A DNA stretch of 64,000 nucleotides. It comes from Nemania diffusa. Lineage: Eukaryota; Ascomycota; Sordariomycetes; Xylariales; Xylariaceae. Where the stretch lies: assembly GCA_038501195.1 (NCBI GenBank), contig JBBPUQ010000002.1:2232001-2296000 (forward strand). Direction: 5' to 3'. Below the pieces are notes generated by a model. That model was not told the DNA's origin. It saw only the letters and a list, made by a program, of their open reading frames with translations, and made no database searches. Positions 62,912 through 64,000 of the stretch are shown piece by piece (the first letter of the stretch is position 1; each line of letters opens with the position of its first letter). The translations under genes were made by a program, and so were the position numbers.

Positions 62912-64000
62912 ATGTCTCTCCCTGAGCGACCCGGGGCCCTGAGCCCATCATACGAGCAGCGAAATGCATACCGACAGTCTCCCGCGCGACGCAGCCGTCC
63001 GACGGACGTCGAGACTGGAGCATACTACGCTGCGCCCACTCGTCCTTCGAACCAGCATCAGCGTGTTGCATCAGCAAATTCTTTTCCCGAGACAATTCGA
63101 AATCCTGAGGTGATTCCAGATAGGGAGCCTTTGTCGCCAACTGATGATCAGATCCCTGGCCACGGAGTTCCGACGCGCAAACGAAGTCTTATACGCCCCG
63201 AACGTAACAGGATAGACAGGGATCACCCAAACTACCATTATCGAAAGCATGCCGCTCAAATGGACACTCTTCCATCATCAACCGGCAATGATCCGATCTA
63301 CGAAGACGTGGAGAGTAGTGCTAAGTTATCAGGAGAACGAAGTGTAGGTGCTACTTCGGACAGCTCACCACCACGAGAACGTGGTGAAGATCCAGAGAAA
63401 GCCAAGGGAAGATCCCATGCTTCACGCCGGCGACGTTCCACCGGTCACAGGGCATCGAAGTTGGCAAAGGAGTCGAAACGGAATAAGCCTAAAGAGACAA
63501 TCCGACCGCCAAGTATATGGAATGGCTACTGTGCCATTATCACGTTCTGGTGCCCTGACTTCATTCTCGGTTTCTGTGGTTTCCGGTCAAAGGCCCAGAG
63601 AAGAGCTTGGAGAGAGAAAATGGGGTTGATCAGCCTCATCCTTTACCTCATGGCGTTTGTTGGGTTCTTGACGTTTGGGTTCACCGAAGTAGTATGCTCA
63701 ACCCCTGGTGTTCGGCTTCATATCAACGATGTTTCCGACGGCTTTATGATATTCCATGGAGTCGCATACGATTTGACCAAATCAGCCCATCCCCCTGCTG
63801 ACGGTATTCCACTACGACCAGATGGGCGATACCCCAATATTCTCTACGATATTCCAAACGAGAGCTATGGTGGCCGGGATGGAAGTTTCATGTTTCAAAA
63901 TGTGAACGGCAAATGCAAAGGTCTCATAACAGCAGCTGACAATTCTGACGTTCCTACTAATAGCGACGGTGATTTGGCGTGGTATTTCCCCTGTACCACG
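62912..64000 (+). CDS. Class IV chitin synthase, N-terminal part (cut by the right edge)
   Basis: Integral membrane glycosyltransferase making cell wall chitin from UDP-GlcNAc (yeast Chs3 type). The frame is open for 363 codons to the window end without an intron. Residues 1-190 are polar and basic (RKRSLIRPERNRIDRDH, SRRRRSTGHRASKLAKESK). Then comes the class-specific block PPSIWNGYCAIITFWCPDF and GFRSKAQRRAWREKMGLISL, the first helix (LISLILYLMAFVGFLTFGF), and an extracytoplasmic region with VRLHINDVSDGFMIFHGVAYDL and FMFQNVNGKC, resembling the cytochrome-b5-like part of class IV enzymes. The catalytic region (EDR, QRRRW) lies beyond the edge, so intactness cannot be judged. It is divergent from the SKT5/CHS4-like activator gene. 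Confidence 0.93.
   Translation, partial: MSLPERPGALSPSYEQRNAYRQSPARRSRPTDVETGAYYAAPTRPSNQHQRVASANSFPETIRNPEVIPDREPLSPTDDQIPGHGVPTRKRSLIRPERNRIDRDHPNYHYRKHAAQMDTLPSSTGNDPIYEDVESSAKLSGERSVGATSDSSPPRERGEDPEKAKGRSHASRRRRSTGHRASKLAKESKRNKPKETIRPPSIWNGYCAIITFWCPDFILGFCGFRSKAQRRAWREKMGLISLILYLMAFVGFLTFGFTEVVCSTPGVRLHINDVSDGFMIFHGVAYDLTKSAHPPADGIPLRPDGRYPNILYDIPNESYGGRDGSFMFQNVNGKCKGLITAADNSDVPTNSDGDLAWYFPCTT

Overview
The window is nuclear DNA from a filamentous ascomycete (Pezizomycotina, probably Sordariomycetes). This rests on short introns (mostly 45-80 nt, GTAAGT-type donors), a class IV chitin synthase with a separate SKT5/CHS4-type activator, a cAMP-receptor-like GPCR, a long-tailed Polo-like kinase, and intergenic DNA full of TAGGTA/TACCTA units. 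Gene models below were spliced by eye; every multi-exon model closes in frame from ATG to stop, and most match the usual length of their family.

Left part (1-20 kb) is gene-poor and accessory-like. It starts with a broken NLR-type gene (lipase-like domain plus NACHT) running off the left edge. Then come two paralogous allantoate/nicotinate-type MFS permeases on opposite strands (3.3-5.2 kb and 12.8-14.7 kb), with a 7-TM cAMP-receptor-like GPCR between them. Long gene-free stretches follow, including an AT-rich block at about 17.2-20.3 kb.

Middle part (20-42 kb) is housekeeping: proteasome chaperone Nas2, Ran GTPase, a SERCA-type Ca2+ ATPase, proteasome subunit beta-3 (PUP3), a TUG/UBX4-type p97 cofactor, ribosomal protein eL36, a DH-PH RhoGEF, an RTC3/SDO1-like small protein and a conserved four-helix membrane protein. 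Three of these (Nas2, PUP3, UBX4) belong to ubiquitin-proteasome biology.

Right part (42-64 kb) begins with about 5 kb without a supportable gene. Then come an unrecognised 190-residue gene, an OPA3-family gene, the Polo-like kinase, an SKT5/CHS4-like chitin synthase activator with Sel1 repeats and a CaaX end, and the N-terminal third or so of a class IV chitin synthase cut by the right edge. The last two are divergent neighbours and would work together in chitin synthesis.

I found no convincing new system such as an operon-like cluster, giant element or array. The strongest anomaly is a block of 136 consecutive codons in PUP3 that all end in G or C, with sharp edges and ordinary codon use on both sides. 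No tRNA, rRNA or CRISPR array was seen.
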